Source: Candidatus Latescibacterota bacterium (GTDB lineage: Bacteria > JAAXHH01). Taken from it: 64,000 nt of DNA. The stretch lies in NCBI GenBank assembly GCA_022821085.1, contig JAJEEG010000007.1, positions 72,623-136,622 of the forward strand. Direction: 5' to 3'. This document shows, piece by piece, positions 25,292 to 35,800 of this stretch. A program made the position numbers and the translations under genes. The notes below the pieces were generated by a model. That model had not been told where the DNA came from. It saw only the letters and a list, made by a program, of their open reading frames with translations, and searched no databases. Every line of letters starts with the position of its first letter. Within the stretch, counting starts at the first letter, position 1.

Positions 25292-25377
25292 GATGGCGCG
25301 CCGGCGGACGGTCCGTACGGCACTGAGCCGCGGCGGCTGGGCCTGATCCGCGGGTTTTAAGGCGATCGTGACCCCGC

Positions 25378-27171
25378 CTACGGCAGTATGGCAATGGCCC
25401 TGCCCGGTCCGCCGTGATTGTTTTCGAGGCGGGGACTCAGGAAAATGTAGAAGGCGCCTTTCGGCGGAAGCTGCCCGGCGCCAATCAGATACTCCGTGAA
25501 GATCATGTCGTGGTTCACCGCCGCCCAGTGGGTCTTCATCGATTCCACCGGGTCCACCGATCCCATGTCAGGTGCGTCGATGCCCACGTGCCTGACCCCT
25601 TTGCCGGCCAGGTAGGCGATAACGTCCGCGCCCGGCGCCGGCCAGCCTTCGGATGCTCCGTCCAGGGGCGCCTTGACGCTCTGATCCGCCCGGCCCCGGG
25701 CGAATCTGCGGAAGTGGGTATCCGTATGGCCGGTGTGGAACAGCACGACTTCCCCGTTCCCGATATCACCGTATAACGCTTCATGCCGCCTGACGTCGTC
25801 CAGCGTGATGGCCGGCGAGGCCGGCCAGTCGTCCCGGGAGGTCGTCCCCACGCGGTGCTGCACGTTGATGACCCGGGCAGGCCCCATGAAGTGGTGCAGG
25901 GGAACCTTTTCCGTCGTCATCTCCGTACGCTTCAGCGGACCATGCGCGGCTTCGAACGCCCCAAGCGTCGCGCGGACCGTTTCGCTATACCGGTTCACAT
26001 CGAAACCGGGCGGCGGGCCGTAGTGCGCGGGCGGGTCCACGTGGGTCCCCGTGTGGGCGTCCATAATGTGGGTATTGACCCAGTAGGGGCCGAAGGGACC
26101 ATCGAAGTAGTTCACGGGCTGCACCCTGGAATAGGGAAAGACATGCCGGCCCACGCCCCTGCCCGGCCACCACACGGGCCGGTCCATGGACAGCGTCACG
26201 GAGAGGTCGACCACCCTTTTGGCCTTTACGGCTTCGAGCAGGCGCGAAGCCAGGGCCGGGTTGATTATGGCCACGGCGCGCGTCTCGACCGTCGGGGAGT
26301 TCTCGTGCTTCACCGGCAGGGCGATGTACAGGGAACCGTTGGGGGTCCTGTCCAGGTTGATCAGTCCCTCCGTGTGGACGGCGCCGTACTTGAAATGGCC
26401 GAGATGGCTTTCCAGGGCGAGGGGGTTCTCGAACATGCCCTGCGGACCCTGCGCCGTATAGTGGGGAGGACCCAGCCCGCCCATGCTCGGGCTGTCGATG
26501 CCCATGAGCCATACGCCCCGGCTCCCCACGTATTCGGCCGCGTCGTAGTCCGGCGCGGGCCATCCGGGGACCGTCCCCTCGACGGGCTCCACGATCAGGC
26601 GGCGGTCATCCGGCGCGGGCCGGTCGTAGCGGTCGTCGTACCCGCTCCAGTACAGGACGGCGTCGCCCGGTCCGATGGGCCTGTGCGCCGCCTCGGCGGC
26701 CATGACCGCATCCAGGGTGAAGAGTGGGCTTACGCCCGGCGGGGCATGGTCCAGCATGGACCGGCCGTCGATCTTGTAAACCTCGCCCACCAGTTGCCAG
26801 GCCGGGACTTGTTCCACGGTCAGGCCGCCCCAGTAATGGGCGTTCGGCAGCCCGCTGTGCTGGGGAGGCATCATGTGGGCCGGCGTGTCCGTCTGGGTGG
26901 CCGTGTTCTCGTCCAGGATGATCAGGTCCGACGCCCAGGGCCGGTCTCCATGGACGATATAGGGCACGACGAGGGGCTGGTGATGGACCTGTCCGCCCGG
27001 CCAGTACTGGTAATGACGCCCGGATATGACCGGCGAAAGGTCGACCACGTCGTCGGGGCCGACCGGCGTGTACTGGGCGGAGGCCGTCAGGGTGATGCAC
27101 TGGATGAGGACGATGAGGGCCAGGCCGCGGCCCCGTCTGGCCGAGCGTGCGTTCTTCTGGATCGGGTACAT
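25378..27171 (-). CDS. Secreted protein with two tandem cyclase (kynurenine-formamidase-like) domains
   Basis: 597 residues. A signal peptide is likely (basic start, hydrophobic about 17-31, cut after ASA). Two copies of the cyclase/Kfase fold follow. The C-terminal copy (about 335-597) has the canonical metal motif in HTGTHVDPPAHYG. The N-terminal copy (about 40-320) has the corresponding segment degraded to TATQTDTPAHMM, losing the first two His. Each copy repeats a G-V-(W/R)-x-(M/V)-GID-(S/A)-P-(S/D)-MG segment. Family members hydrolyse amide or ester bonds with Mn/Zn. An internal duplication with one copy losing ligands is inferred. Monocistronic. Confidence 0.85.
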   Translation of the reverse strand: MYPIQKNARSARRGRGLALIVLIQCITLTASAQYTPVGPDDVVDLSPVISGRHYQYWPGGQVHHQPLVVPYIVHGDRPWASDLIILDENTATQTDTPAHMMPPQHSGLPNAHYWGGLTVEQVPAWQLVGEVYKIDGRSMLDHAPPGVSPLFTLDAVMAAEAAHRPIGPGDAVLYWSGYDDRYDRPAPDDRRLIVEPVEGTVPGWPAPDYDAAEYVGSRGVWLMGIDSPSMGGLGPPHYTAQGPQGMFENPLALESHLGHFKYGAVHTEGLINLDRTPNGSLYIALPVKHENSPTVETRAVAIINPALASRLLEAVKAKRVVDLSVTLSMDRPVWWPGRGVGRHVFPYSRVQPVNYFDGPFGPYWVNTHIMDAHTGTHVDPPAHYGPPPGFDVNRYSETVRATLGAFEAAHGPLKRTEMTTEKVPLHHFMGPARVINVQHRVGTTSRDDWPASPAITLDDVRRHEALYGDIGNGEVVLFHTGHTDTHFRRFARGRADQSVKAPLDGASEGWPAPGADVIAYLAGKGVRHVGIDAPDMGSVDPVESMKTHWAAVNHDMIFTEYLIGAGQLPPKGAFYIFLSPRLENNHGGPGRAIAILP

Positions 27172-27587
27172 GGTGCGCTCCCTGGGATTTCAGCGGTGTG
27201 TAGCCACGGTGAGGGCTGTGACCGGTAGATACGAACCGGTACATGCAGGGCATTTCGATCACCTTGGGTTGGCAGGTATCTTATTCAACGCCTGTTTACT
27301 GGTCGAAACGAACGAGAACGCCGCCAAATTCATCAATCCAACTCGTCCCCAAAGTATGAACCTGCGTACGTGTATAGACTCAGCATTCCTCCACTGTAAA
27401 CAGTCCGGTTTTAGGTCCAATGAAACCGTCGGCAACGAATAACCATTGTTAACCGTCGGGCGACGAATTACAGTAGTTCTTACCAATGAACGCATCATGT
27501 AATCGAATGATTGACAATACTCTTAAACACGTTAAGTAGACTTTCCGACTACGCCATGTTTTTTATCACGAAACCGCCGGAAAGTAA
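27172..27587. other. Gene-free, AT-richer stretch
   Basis: No supported reading frame. GC content falls visibly from about 27260 onward. TTGACA occurs at 27511-27516 followed by an inverted repeat CTTAA/TTAAG (27522-27536), but no good -10 is seen at the correct distance. Likely the left edge of an acquired segment that includes mntA/hepT. Confidence 0.5.
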
Positions 27588-27845
27588 ACATTATCCGTTG
27601 ATACCATTGAAAACTGTGTTAAACATACTAAGCAGTTTATAAGGGTTTCCAGTGAAGTTATAACTATTGATGTAACTGGGGAGCTCGAGGGCTTGTCGTC
27701 AGAGGGTGGATCAACACAGCCAAAGATTGAGTACAACGACGCTACCAGATTAATTGAAGAACGTATGCGGAATCTCAAGTGGTTACTGACTCTTTTCGAT
27801 GACGATTACAACCAGGAGAATAGTCATGCACACGGCTATCGCTGA
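27588..27845 (+). pseudogene. Open frame fragment of unknown protein, no start codon
   Basis: Open from a stop at 27585-27587 to TGA at 27843-27845 (85 codons) with no ATG, GTG or TTG in the first half. It encodes an acidic helical C-terminus, DATRLIEERMRNLKWLLTLF followed by DDDYNQE, that looks like protein-coding sequence rather than chance. It overlaps the first 20 bases of mntA. Codon use is AT-richer than neighbours. Probably the 3' remnant of a gene in the acquired segment; not recognised. Confidence 0.3.
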
Positions 27846-28137
27846 CAAACACGATGAAATCGCCGTCATATGCCGCCGATACGACGTGGTGCGACTTGAA
27901 GTCTTCGGTTCAGCGGCAAGGGGTACGGATTTTGACCCCGAGGTCAGCGATGCGGATTTCCTGGTGGAATTTACCCGGCAAACCGGGCCATCTTCACTGG
28001 ACCAGTATTTCGACTTTCGCGATGCCCTGAGCCGTACACTCAATCGTCCGGTGGATCTGATTGAATCAGGCACCATTCGCAATCCTTATCTCCAACAGGC
28101 GATAGACAGGTCGAAAGAGTTGATATATGCATTATGA
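27826..28137 (+). CDS. mntA: MntA-type nucleotidyltransferase antitoxin
   Basis: 103-residue minimal nucleotidyltransferase. VFGSAARGTDFDPEVSDADF carries the GS...DxD catalytic signature of the MntA/KNTase family. Start at 27826 follows CCAGGAGAA. In HepT/MntA toxin-antitoxin modules MntA AMPylates and silences the HepT HEPN ribonuclease. It overlaps the hepT start by 11 bases. The toxin partner is frameshifted here, so this antitoxin appears to have outlived it. Confidence 0.85.
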   Translation: MHTAIADKHDEIAVICRRYDVVRLEVFGSAARGTDFDPEVSDADFLVEFTRQTGPSSLDQYFDFRDALSRTLNRPVDLIESGTIRNPYLQQAIDRSKELIYAL

Positions 28138-28482
28138 CGCTCGCGTACTACTAACAGACGTTGAATTTGCGGCCGCAGATATCGAACGTTATCTCGAAGG
28201 GATTGATAGGACTGCTTTCATTGACGCCGACGAAAAGCAGGCCGCAGTCGAGCGTAAGTTCGAAATCATCGGAGAGGCGCTGAATCGATTACATGAAATA
28301 GATCCTGAGTTGTCGAAGCCGGATTCCCCAACTGCGTCGCATTGTTGATTTTCGCAATCTTCTGAGCCACGGATATGACCCGTGTGATGCCGGAACGAGT
28401 TTGGACATACGCCGTTAACAACCTGCCAGAACTGCGTCGTATTGTGCAGGCACTGATCATCGAACTGGGGACGTGCGATTAA
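28127..28482 (+). pseudogene. hepT: HepT-type HEPN toxin, two frameshifts
   Basis: The frame from ATG 28127 encodes a HepT N-terminus (ADIERYLEGIDRTAFI, VERKFEIIGEALNRLHEIDP) then derails. The expected continuation is found one frame over (RIPQLRRIVDFRNLLSHGYD, containing the RxxxxH active-site motif), and then one frame over again (VMPERVWTYAVNNLPELR) to the TAA at 28480-28482. Each break fits one extra C, near 28319 and near 28380. The catalytic motif lies after the first break, so a functional toxin is not made. Confidence 0.75.
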
Positions 28483-28805
28483 TTACCACTGATATGGTAC
28501 CCGCCATCTATGCCCGCCTGGTCACCGTGCCGTTCTCCTTTCTTAGATAGGTTTATTCGCGTATCCCTGATTCTGCACGCCTGATTTCAGGCATTGCTTA
28601 CCGTGGGAGTCGAAACCAGGAGAAGTCCGCCCGGCGTACTCTCCTGGAAAAAAAGGTGAAACGCCGAAGGCGACAGGTGCAGGTCTTATCACACGTAAAC
28701 TATTCTCGGGCCAAATTCGGCCGGCAAATATCAAGAAACCGGTGAAGGTGGCAGCCTGGACCACCGCCGATTCACTTCCCCGCACCCATCAAAGGAGCTT
28801 CACCC
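28483..28805. other. Gene-free interval before oxidoreductase
   Basis: 323 bases without a supported gene. It contains a small GCCGAAGGC hairpin near 28662 and, at its end, AAAGGAG (28790-28797), the ribosome-binding site of the next gene. No clear promoter was recognised. Confidence 0.5.
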
Positions 28806-29858
28806 GTGTCTAACCTGCGCGTCGGCATCATCGGACTGGGCGGCATCGCCCGTTCCCACTGCGAAGCCATCACGAACCAGGACGGCGTGGAGATCGTGGC
28901 AGTAGCCGACCTGCTTGAGGAAAAGCGCCAAGAATACATGGACAAGTACGACATCCCCAGGGGGTACGCCACCCATACGGAACTGCTCGAGGACGACGAG
29001 GTCGAAGCGGTGGCCGTCGTCCTCGGCCACCAGCTGCACCACCGGCTGACCGTGGACGCCTGCAACGCGGGCAAGCACGTCCTGGTGGAGAAGCCCATGG
29101 CGATCAGCCTGGACCAGTGCGACGACATGATCAGCGCCGCGGCGGCCAACGGCGTCAAGCTCATGGTGGGCCTGACGCAGCACTTCTACGGCACCAGCGT
29201 CAAGGCCAAGGAAATCCTGGATTCCGGCGTCCTGGGACCGGCTATCACGGGAGTGTGCTACATGTCGAAGAACTGGGGGTACGGCGGTCGCAGGCCCCAG
29301 TACCGCAGCCGGTTCCACGGCGGTGGCATGTGGATGACCAACGGGGTCCACGTGGTGGACCGGCTCTCGTGGGTCATGGCCTCTCAGGCGGTTTCGGTCT
29401 CCGCCAACATCGGCAACCGGGCGCACTACCAGGCCGCGGACGATTCCGCCACGGCCTTCATCCGCTACAAGAATGGCACGTCGGGCGTGGCGGTGGCCGT
29501 CGGCTACGCCGATGGCGGCCCCAACCACGAGTGCCAGGTGATCTGCGCCAACGGATCGCTGCGCTTCAGCGAGTCCGGCGAGAAGTACGTCAGGGTGGGC
29601 AGGGACAACCGGTGGGAGGACGTGCCCTTCGACGACCCGCCCCATCCCATGTACAACGAATGGAAGGGGTTCGTCGAGGCGATCCGCAAGGATACCGAAC
29701 CGCCCACGCCCGGAGAATGGGGCCGCCACGTCATGGAGATCCTGTTCGCCGCGGAGCAGTCTTCCATTTCCGGCCGGGAGGTGCAACTGGCAAGCGGAGG
29801 ACAGTGGACCCACCAGCAGTCCGGCACGCCGGTGAACATCGATCACGGCTGGATCTGA
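28806..29858 (+). CDS. Gfo/Idh/MocA family oxidoreductase
   Basis: 350 residues starting at GTG 28806 (AAAGGAG 9-15 bases upstream). The N-terminal Rossmann fold has RVGIIGLGGIARSHCEAI; HVLVEKPMAI supplies the EKP motif with the catalytic Lys; the C-terminal alpha/beta domain contains NHECQVICANGSLRF. These NAD(P)-dependent enzymes oxidise or epimerise sugars, inositols and related alcohols. The conserved H of the active site is plausible in GGGMWMTNGVHVVDRLSWVM. No neighbour in operon; specific substrate unknown. Confidence 0.9.
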   Translation: MSNLRVGIIGLGGIARSHCEAITNQDGVEIVAVADLLEEKRQEYMDKYDIPRGYATHTELLEDDEVEAVAVVLGHQLHHRLTVDACNAGKHVLVEKPMAISLDQCDDMISAAAANGVKLMVGLTQHFYGTSVKAKEILDSGVLGPAITGVCYMSKNWGYGGRRPQYRSRFHGGGMWMTNGVHVVDRLSWVMASQAVSVSANIGNRAHYQAADDSATAFIRYKNGTSGVAVAVGYADGGPNHECQVICANGSLRFSESGEKYVRVGRDNRWEDVPFDDPPHPMYNEWKGFVEAIRKDTEPPTPGEWGRHVMEILFAAEQSSISGREVQLASGGQWTHQQSGTPVNIDHGWI

Positions 29859-29937
29859 CGGGTCTGTTGCCCCTTCCCGCGCACCCCTTCCCGCGCACGC
29901 GTACCGTGATTACTGCGCTGATTACTGCGCGCGGGTA

Positions 29938-31620
29938 TTACGCGCCGGTATGCTCCACCACGGCCAGGGTGACGTCGTCACATTGCCGGGATCCCGCTGA
30001 AAACCCGAACACCGCCGCCATGACGGTGTCCTTCAATGCGCCCGCGCCCTGGCGCCTGTGCTTCGTCAGCAGGGACTCGAGTCTCTGTTCCTCGAACAGC
30101 TCGCCGTCGGGGTTGGCCGCCTCGGTGACACCGTCGGTATACATGACCAGCCTGGTCCCGGGTTCGAACCGTACCGTTTCCGTCTCAAAGGAGACTGCGG
30201 CGATCCCCAGCGGCGGTGTAACGGGAGGCAGCTTCTGAACCGGTCCGTCTTGCGAAAGGAGCATGGGCGGATTGTGCCCGGCGTTGCAGTAGCGCAAGGT
30301 CTTCGCCCGGATATCGATCTCGGCGTGGAAGAAGGTGATGAACTGGCTTACCGAGGAATGATGGAGTATGTACTGATTCAACCTGCCGACACGTTCCACC
30401 AGCGGCACGCCGATGTCGACGAGGGTGGTCAGCATGGTCTTGCAGGCGACCATGAGCAGTGCGCTGGACGGACCGTGTCCGGTCACGTCGGCGATCGTCA
30501 CCGTCAGAACGCCCTCGCCGAAAGGAATGAAGTCGTAGTAGTCCCCGCCGATCTCCTCGCAGGACACATGGGTGCCCGCGCATGCCAGCGTGTTGAAGGC
30601 ATAGCTTTCTCCAGGCAGCAGCCCGGCCTGGATCTCGCCGGCCAGGGCCAGTTCCTTGTCCAGCGCGCTCTTGGCCACGGCGGCGTCGAACAGGCGCAGG
30701 TTGTCGGTCTTGATGGCGGTCAGGTTGGCCACCGCGCTGGACAGGCCGAGATGGTCCACGGTAAACTGCACGGCAGGATCTGAGGAATCGAGGTAAAGCA
30801 GGCCGAACACCCGGTCTTCATGCCACAGGGGGACGCAGAGTATGGACACCAGCCGGCGGACGATCACGCTCTGCCGGTCCCTGAACCGTTCGTCCCCCAG
30901 GGCATTCGAAGTGATTGAGGCCATCCGGTTTTCCAGGGCCTGTTTGACGGCCGTCGTGCTGATCGATATCGAGCGGCCTTCGTAACCGGGCCGGGAGGCC
31001 AGCGTCTGGATTTCGAAGTCGTATCCATCCCCGGACTCAACGGGATGGACGATCGCGCAGCAGTCCGCCTCCAGCCACTCCAGCAGGCTCCGCGTCACGA
31101 GGGCTCCCAATTCGGCCTCGCTGCGGGACGTCATGACTTCCTTGCTCAGTTCCGTGAGTTTCAGCAGCCGTCCGTCGGTATCTTCAGGCCTCACGGCGGG
31201 TGTGCCGCCCGCCATCGTGTAAGGCAACCGGTCCGCCCGGAAGAGGGAGGCCGGCGCCAGCAAATCATCGGTGCGCTCTTCGGGTACCGTTCCTTCGGGT
31301 TCTCCCCCCTCGAAGACGAAAACCGATCGGCCGAGCCGGATGCGGTCGCCGGGCAGCAGCGGGGCGGGCTCGCCGCCGATCGGATGATCGTTGACGTAGG
31401 TCCCGTTCCGGCTGCCCAGGTCCGCGATCGCGTAGCCCGATGCCTCCGTTTCGATACGCGCGTGGAGCTTCGAAACGCCCCGGTCGCCGCGTATGGCGAT
31501 GTCGGCCTCGCCGGAACGGCCCAGGGTAGTGACATCCCTCGACAGGACATGCACTTGCGAGTCTTTTCCGTGCAATAACTTCAGGTAGGGCACGGGCGTG
31601 CTCCGATTCGTCCGATACAT
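29938..31620 (-). CDS. FHA-GAF-PP2C (SpoIIE/RsbU-type) serine phosphatase
   Basis: 560 residues. FHA domain about 15-108 (TLGRSGEADIAI, SKLHARIE, LGSRNGTYVN), which binds phosphothreonine; GAF domain about 150-310; PP2C/SpoIIE domain about 330-558 with EEIGGDYYDFI, VTIADVTGHGPSSALLM, YTDGVTEAA and CDDVTLAVV carrying the metal-binding Asp residues. Such proteins dephosphorylate anti-sigma-factor antagonists or other partners in response to a ligand or phosphopeptide. Last gene of the minus-strand block that starts at 38656, 22 bases after the alcohol dehydrogenase, so it may be co-transcribed. Confidence 0.9.
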   Translation of the reverse strand: MYRTNRSTPVPYLKLLHGKDSQVHVLSRDVTTLGRSGEADIAIRGDRGVSKLHARIETEASGYAIADLGSRNGTYVNDHPIGGEPAPLLPGDRIRLGRSVFVFEGGEPEGTVPEERTDDLLAPASLFRADRLPYTMAGGTPAVRPEDTDGRLLKLTELSKEVMTSRSEAELGALVTRSLLEWLEADCCAIVHPVESGDGYDFEIQTLASRPGYEGRSISISTTAVKQALENRMASITSNALGDERFRDRQSVIVRRLVSILCVPLWHEDRVFGLLYLDSSDPAVQFTVDHLGLSSAVANLTAIKTDNLRLFDAAVAKSALDKELALAGEIQAGLLPGESYAFNTLACAGTHVSCEEIGGDYYDFIPFGEGVLTVTIADVTGHGPSSALLMVACKTMLTTLVDIGVPLVERVGRLNQYILHHSSVSQFITFFHAEIDIRAKTLRYCNAGHNPPMLLSQDGPVQKLPPVTPPLGIAAVSFETETVRFEPGTRLVMYTDGVTEAANPDGELFEEQRLESLLTKHRRQGAGALKDTVMAAVFGFSAGSRQCDDVTLAVVEHTGA

Positions 31621-31642
31621 AAAACCGGCGGTGCCGCAGGAC

Positions 31643-32878
31643 CTATGAACCCGGTTCGTTTCTCAGGTCGAAGGCCACCTTGACGGCGCCGTGCCGTCCG
31701 GCTTCCAGGGCTCGGCCGATGGCCTTCCGGAATTCTTTCAGCGGGAAGAGGTCCGTCACGAGGGGATTCAGGCCGACCTTCCCCGACTCGATCAGATCCA
31801 TGGCCAGTTCGAAGGTCCGGACGGATCGGCCTTCATGTTCCTCCGTCCCGTAGGCGTAGGCCCCCTGCACCTTCAATTCCTTGTACCACACCGCCGTCCA
31901 ATCGATCCCTGTAGGGATGCCCGGCATGCCGACCACGGTGACGCCGCCGCCGGAGCCGGTCAGTCTCAGGGCGTCGTCGATGGTGCGCGACGATCCGACG
32001 CAGTCGAAGGTCCGGTGCACCCCGCCGATGAATACGGGCCTCCCGATCTCGGGCCGGTGGATCTCCGCACCGGTCATTTCGCTGACCGTATCATAGAGGT
32101 TTTCGCTCTCGCCGATGACGCAGTCCGCACCGAGGGCGGCCGCAATGGCCTGTTGATGTGGATACCGGGCGGCGGCGAGGATGCGGCACTTCCCTCCCAG
32201 GGCCCGGACGGCCGCGATGGTGAGCAGACCGACGGCGCCGCAGCCGATCACCAGGAGGGTCTCGTCGTCACCGGGGAAGGACTTCAACACGGCGTGCAGG
32301 CAGCAGCTGAAAGGTTCGACCAGGACCGCTTCCTCGTCGGAAAGCCCATCGGGCACCCGGTGGACCTGGAAGGGGTGCGCCACCAGGGACGTACTCCATC
32401 CGCCGCCGGTGTCCCTGCAGTATCCCGTCTGTATCCCGGGGGAAATGTCACCGTGCATGACCATCTCGCACAGGCCGAAGTCGCCTTCCCGGCAGGACGG
32501 ACACGGCGGGTGGATGCCCCGGACGGCGCAGCAGAGGCCGGGTTCGATCACCACGCGGTCTCCCCGGGAGAAATCCCCGGTACCGGAACCGGTCTCCTCA
32601 ACTACGCCCACCACCTCGTGGCCCAACACGAAAGGCGCGGAGATCATGGGCGAGAAATAGGGGCTGCCCTTCGCTCGTATTGTGGAAAGGTCCGATCCGC
32701 AGATCCCGCTAAGCAGCGGTCTGACGCGCATCCATTCGGGGGTCGGAAGCGCCGGAGGATCGACGTCCGCCATGCGGATGCACGACAGCGCGCCGGTGGC
32801 CGAGCCGGGGCGCCGATGGCCCAGGGTGCGGACGAACAGGTACCGAGGTACGCTCTTGATGTACTGTACGGCTTTCAT
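31643..32878 (-). CDS. Zinc-binding alcohol dehydrogenase family protein (MDR)
   Basis: 411 residues. SGICGSDLST and LGHEVVGVVEE carry catalytic-zinc ligands; a Cys-rich loop (GLCCAVRGIHPPCPSCREGDFGLC) provides the structural zinc site; LVIGCGAVGLLTIAAVRALG is the NAD(P)-binding motif. Medium-chain dehydrogenase of broad alcohol/polyol type. ATG 32878 overlaps the stop of the FAR/ANL/HAD fusion gene (ATGA), so the two are tightly coupled; a fatty-aldehyde/alcohol role beside an acyl-CoA reductase is a reasonable inference. Confidence 0.87.
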   Translation of the reverse strand: MKAVQYIKSVPRYLFVRTLGHRRPGSATGALSCIRMADVDPPALPTPEWMRVRPLLSGICGSDLSTIRAKGSPYFSPMISAPFVLGHEVVGVVEETGSGTGDFSRGDRVVIEPGLCCAVRGIHPPCPSCREGDFGLCEMVMHGDISPGIQTGYCRDTGGGWSTSLVAHPFQVHRVPDGLSDEEAVLVEPFSCCLHAVLKSFPGDDETLLVIGCGAVGLLTIAAVRALGGKCRILAAARYPHQQAIAAALGADCVIGESENLYDTVSEMTGAEIHRPEIGRPVFIGGVHRTFDCVGSSRTIDDALRLTGSGGGVTVVGMPGIPTGIDWTAVWYKELKVQGAYAYGTEEHEGRSVRTFELAMDLIESGKVGLNPLVTDLFPLKEFRKAIGRALEAGRHGAVKVAFDLRNEPGS

Positions 32879-35800
32879 ACATGGGTCCAATGCACGACTT
32901 CCCATCCGCCGGATTCCGCGGCCTTCTTCAGCTTCGCGCCCGGGTTCACGGCGACGGCGTGGCCTACCACGCTCAGCATGGGTTCGTCCGAACTGCTGTC
33001 GGCGTATGCATAGCACCGGGCCAGGTCGATACCGCAGCGCTCGGCGTAATCCCGAACGATTCGGGCCTTCGCCTCGTCACCGAGGGGCGGACCTTCCGTC
33101 TCGCCGGTCAGCCGGCCGTCGTCTTCCTTCATGGACAGGGCGATGAGGTCGTCCGCCTTGGTGTATTCCGCCAGCGGCTCCATGACGAAATCCAGGGACC
33201 CGGTGACCAGGACCACGCGCTCGCCCCGTTGCTGGTGCGCCCGTATGCGTTCGACGGCGCCCGCAAACATCCGCGGACGCATGACTTCCTCGAAAAGCTG
33301 TTCGCTCCGGGATACACAATCCCCGCGTTTGAAACCCCGGTACTGCCGGTAGAACGACTGGATGAAACGGCTTCTGCTGATCTTGTCCAGGACGATGTAA
33401 TAGAGGATCTTCGGCAGGAATCCGATGGTCCAGACGAGGCGCCGCGGGGAGGAATACCCCCAGGTCCTGTAAAAAGCGTAATAGTGTACGATCGTCGCAT
33501 CCACGATGGTGCCGTCCACGTCGAAGAAGGCGGTCGCGGCGTGTTCCCGGCGCTCGATGCGGTCCGCGATATACAGATAGCCGTCCCGGTCGATGCGCCC
33601 GATGTCCCCCGTGTGAAGCCACCCGCCGCGGAGGCGGTTCTCCGTCGCCGTGGGGTTCCTGTAGTACCCCTGCATGACATTGTTCCCGCGCACGATGATC
33701 TCGCCGTTGCCTTCCGTGTCGGGGGCCTGGATCTCAACGTCTACGGCCGGCAGGGCCACGCCGACGGAAGAAGGCTTGCTTCGGTCCATGGGATTTACAG
33801 TCACGACCGGGGCCGCTTCCGTGAGCCCGTATCCCTCGTGAATCGTCAGCCCGATCTCCCGGTAGGCGTGGTACAGATCCGAATCGAGCGTGCCGCCTCC
33901 GCTGACCAGCAGCCGCATGCGGGAAGCGACGCTTTCGCCGTTTTTTGCGGCCGTTTGCCGCAGTGACCCGAGCAACAGCCCGAATATCCGGGGCGCCGCG
34001 ATCAGGCAGTTGACCCCGGTTTCATCCATCAGCCCGACCAGGGACCGAGGCCGTACCGACGCGGTATAGGTTATGGTCGCCCCCGCGTAGAACGGCATAA
34101 GGAAACCGCCCGTGAACTCGAGGGCCTGGCTCATGGGCAGCAGGGACAGGAAATGATCGGTCCGGTAGGCGCGAAGGATCTCGGCGAGGGAAAGCAGGTT
34201 CGACACGAAGTTCCGATGGGTCAGCACCACGCCGTGGGATTCGGCCGCCATGCCCCGGGTAAACATGATGGCGGCCGGCGTTTCGGGTTCCACCGGCGCC
34301 CATGGGGGCGGCTCCTCGTTCAGGGCGGCGGGCGATGCGGGCTGTCGCGACGCGGACTGGCGCGACGCGGACTGGCGCGGCGCGTCGAACGGCAGGCCGT
34401 TGTTTTCGATATTCCAGAACATGACTTCGTCGCCGGGCTCCGCCGATGCCGTGAGCAACGCGTGACCGCTTTCCGTGCAGAGGATGGCCCTCGATTCGGT
34501 AAACCGGGCGATGCGCCATACTTCCTGGGGCGTTGAGCGGCGGTCCACGGGCACGAGCACGGCCCCGGCCACCATCCCGGCGAAACAGGCAACTCCCCAT
34601 TCGGGCCGGTTCTCCGAGTAGAGCAAGACCCGGTCGCCCTGATGCAGGCCGCCGGACCGCCACTGCCAGCCGATGTGGCCGGCCAGGGCGAAAACGTCCT
34701 TGAAGGAATAGCGGACCCAGCCATCGTCCCGCTGCATCTGCAGCGCGGTCTTGTCGCCGTACATGTCCGCGCTCTTGGCCAGTATGTCCGTCAGCGTATC
34801 GAGATGGGGCAGGGCGTCCTCTCCGGCCTGGGCGAACCCGGAACGCTCCGCCACCTCCTCTTCTTCGGTGACCGCGGGCTTCGGCTCATCGGTCTTCAGC
34901 ACGTGGCGTTTCAGGCCGGGGATATGGATTTCCTGGAAATAAGTCTTCCAGTGGATCCGGGAGACGTCGCCGTTGAAGAGCAGCCGGTCCTCCGGATCCA
35001 GACTTTCGTGCAACTTTACCGTCCGATCCGTCTCGAAAGTACATTCCAGGGACGTGTAGGGACTGTAGATCGCGGCGTAGTACAGCATGCGCGAGATCGC
35101 CGACTTCATCACGGCGATTCTGCGCTTCAGGTTGTTCAGCAAGGTGATCCGGTTGAAGCGGTTGAGCGTCCACAACGCGGCGTTCAGGGGATAGACGTAG
35201 CGCAGGTTGTACCGGCGCCGGAACTGGCCAAGGGTCGGATAGGTCCAACGCTGGATCGGTATGGGTTCGTTGTTCCGGTTCAGGCGGGGATGTTTTTGAA
35301 AGTACTCGTAGGAGTGTTCGAAGGCCTGGTGGAAGAGGACGGGATTCCGGTCGCCCGTCGACACGTGGTACACGCCGATCCCGCCCTCCCGGGCCGTGCG
35401 CGCCATGGCCGCCAGGGTCGTATTGGCCACGATGTCCACCGGGATGATGTCCACGATCATGTCCTTCTGGCCGGGGAAGTCCGGCAGGCGACCCTTGCTC
35501 ACCGCGTCGATGAGCGGGTCGGCCACCTTGAGTCCCTCGATCCATCCCGGTTCGGGCTCGACCAGCGCGCTTTCCACGATGGACGGCCGTATGATGGCCG
35601 TGGGCAGGTCCCCGCGGTGCTTGACGATCAACTGCTCGCCCATGGCCTTCGTCAGGGTATAGCTGTCGTGCCACCCCCACTGCTGCCCGCGCCGCATGCC
35701 CTCTTCGATGAGCCTTTCCTTGAGCCAGCGCTTGCGAAAGGTCTCCATCTGGGCGTCGAGCCAGCGCTGCGTGGGGCTCGGGTTCTGCTGCAGCGCCATC

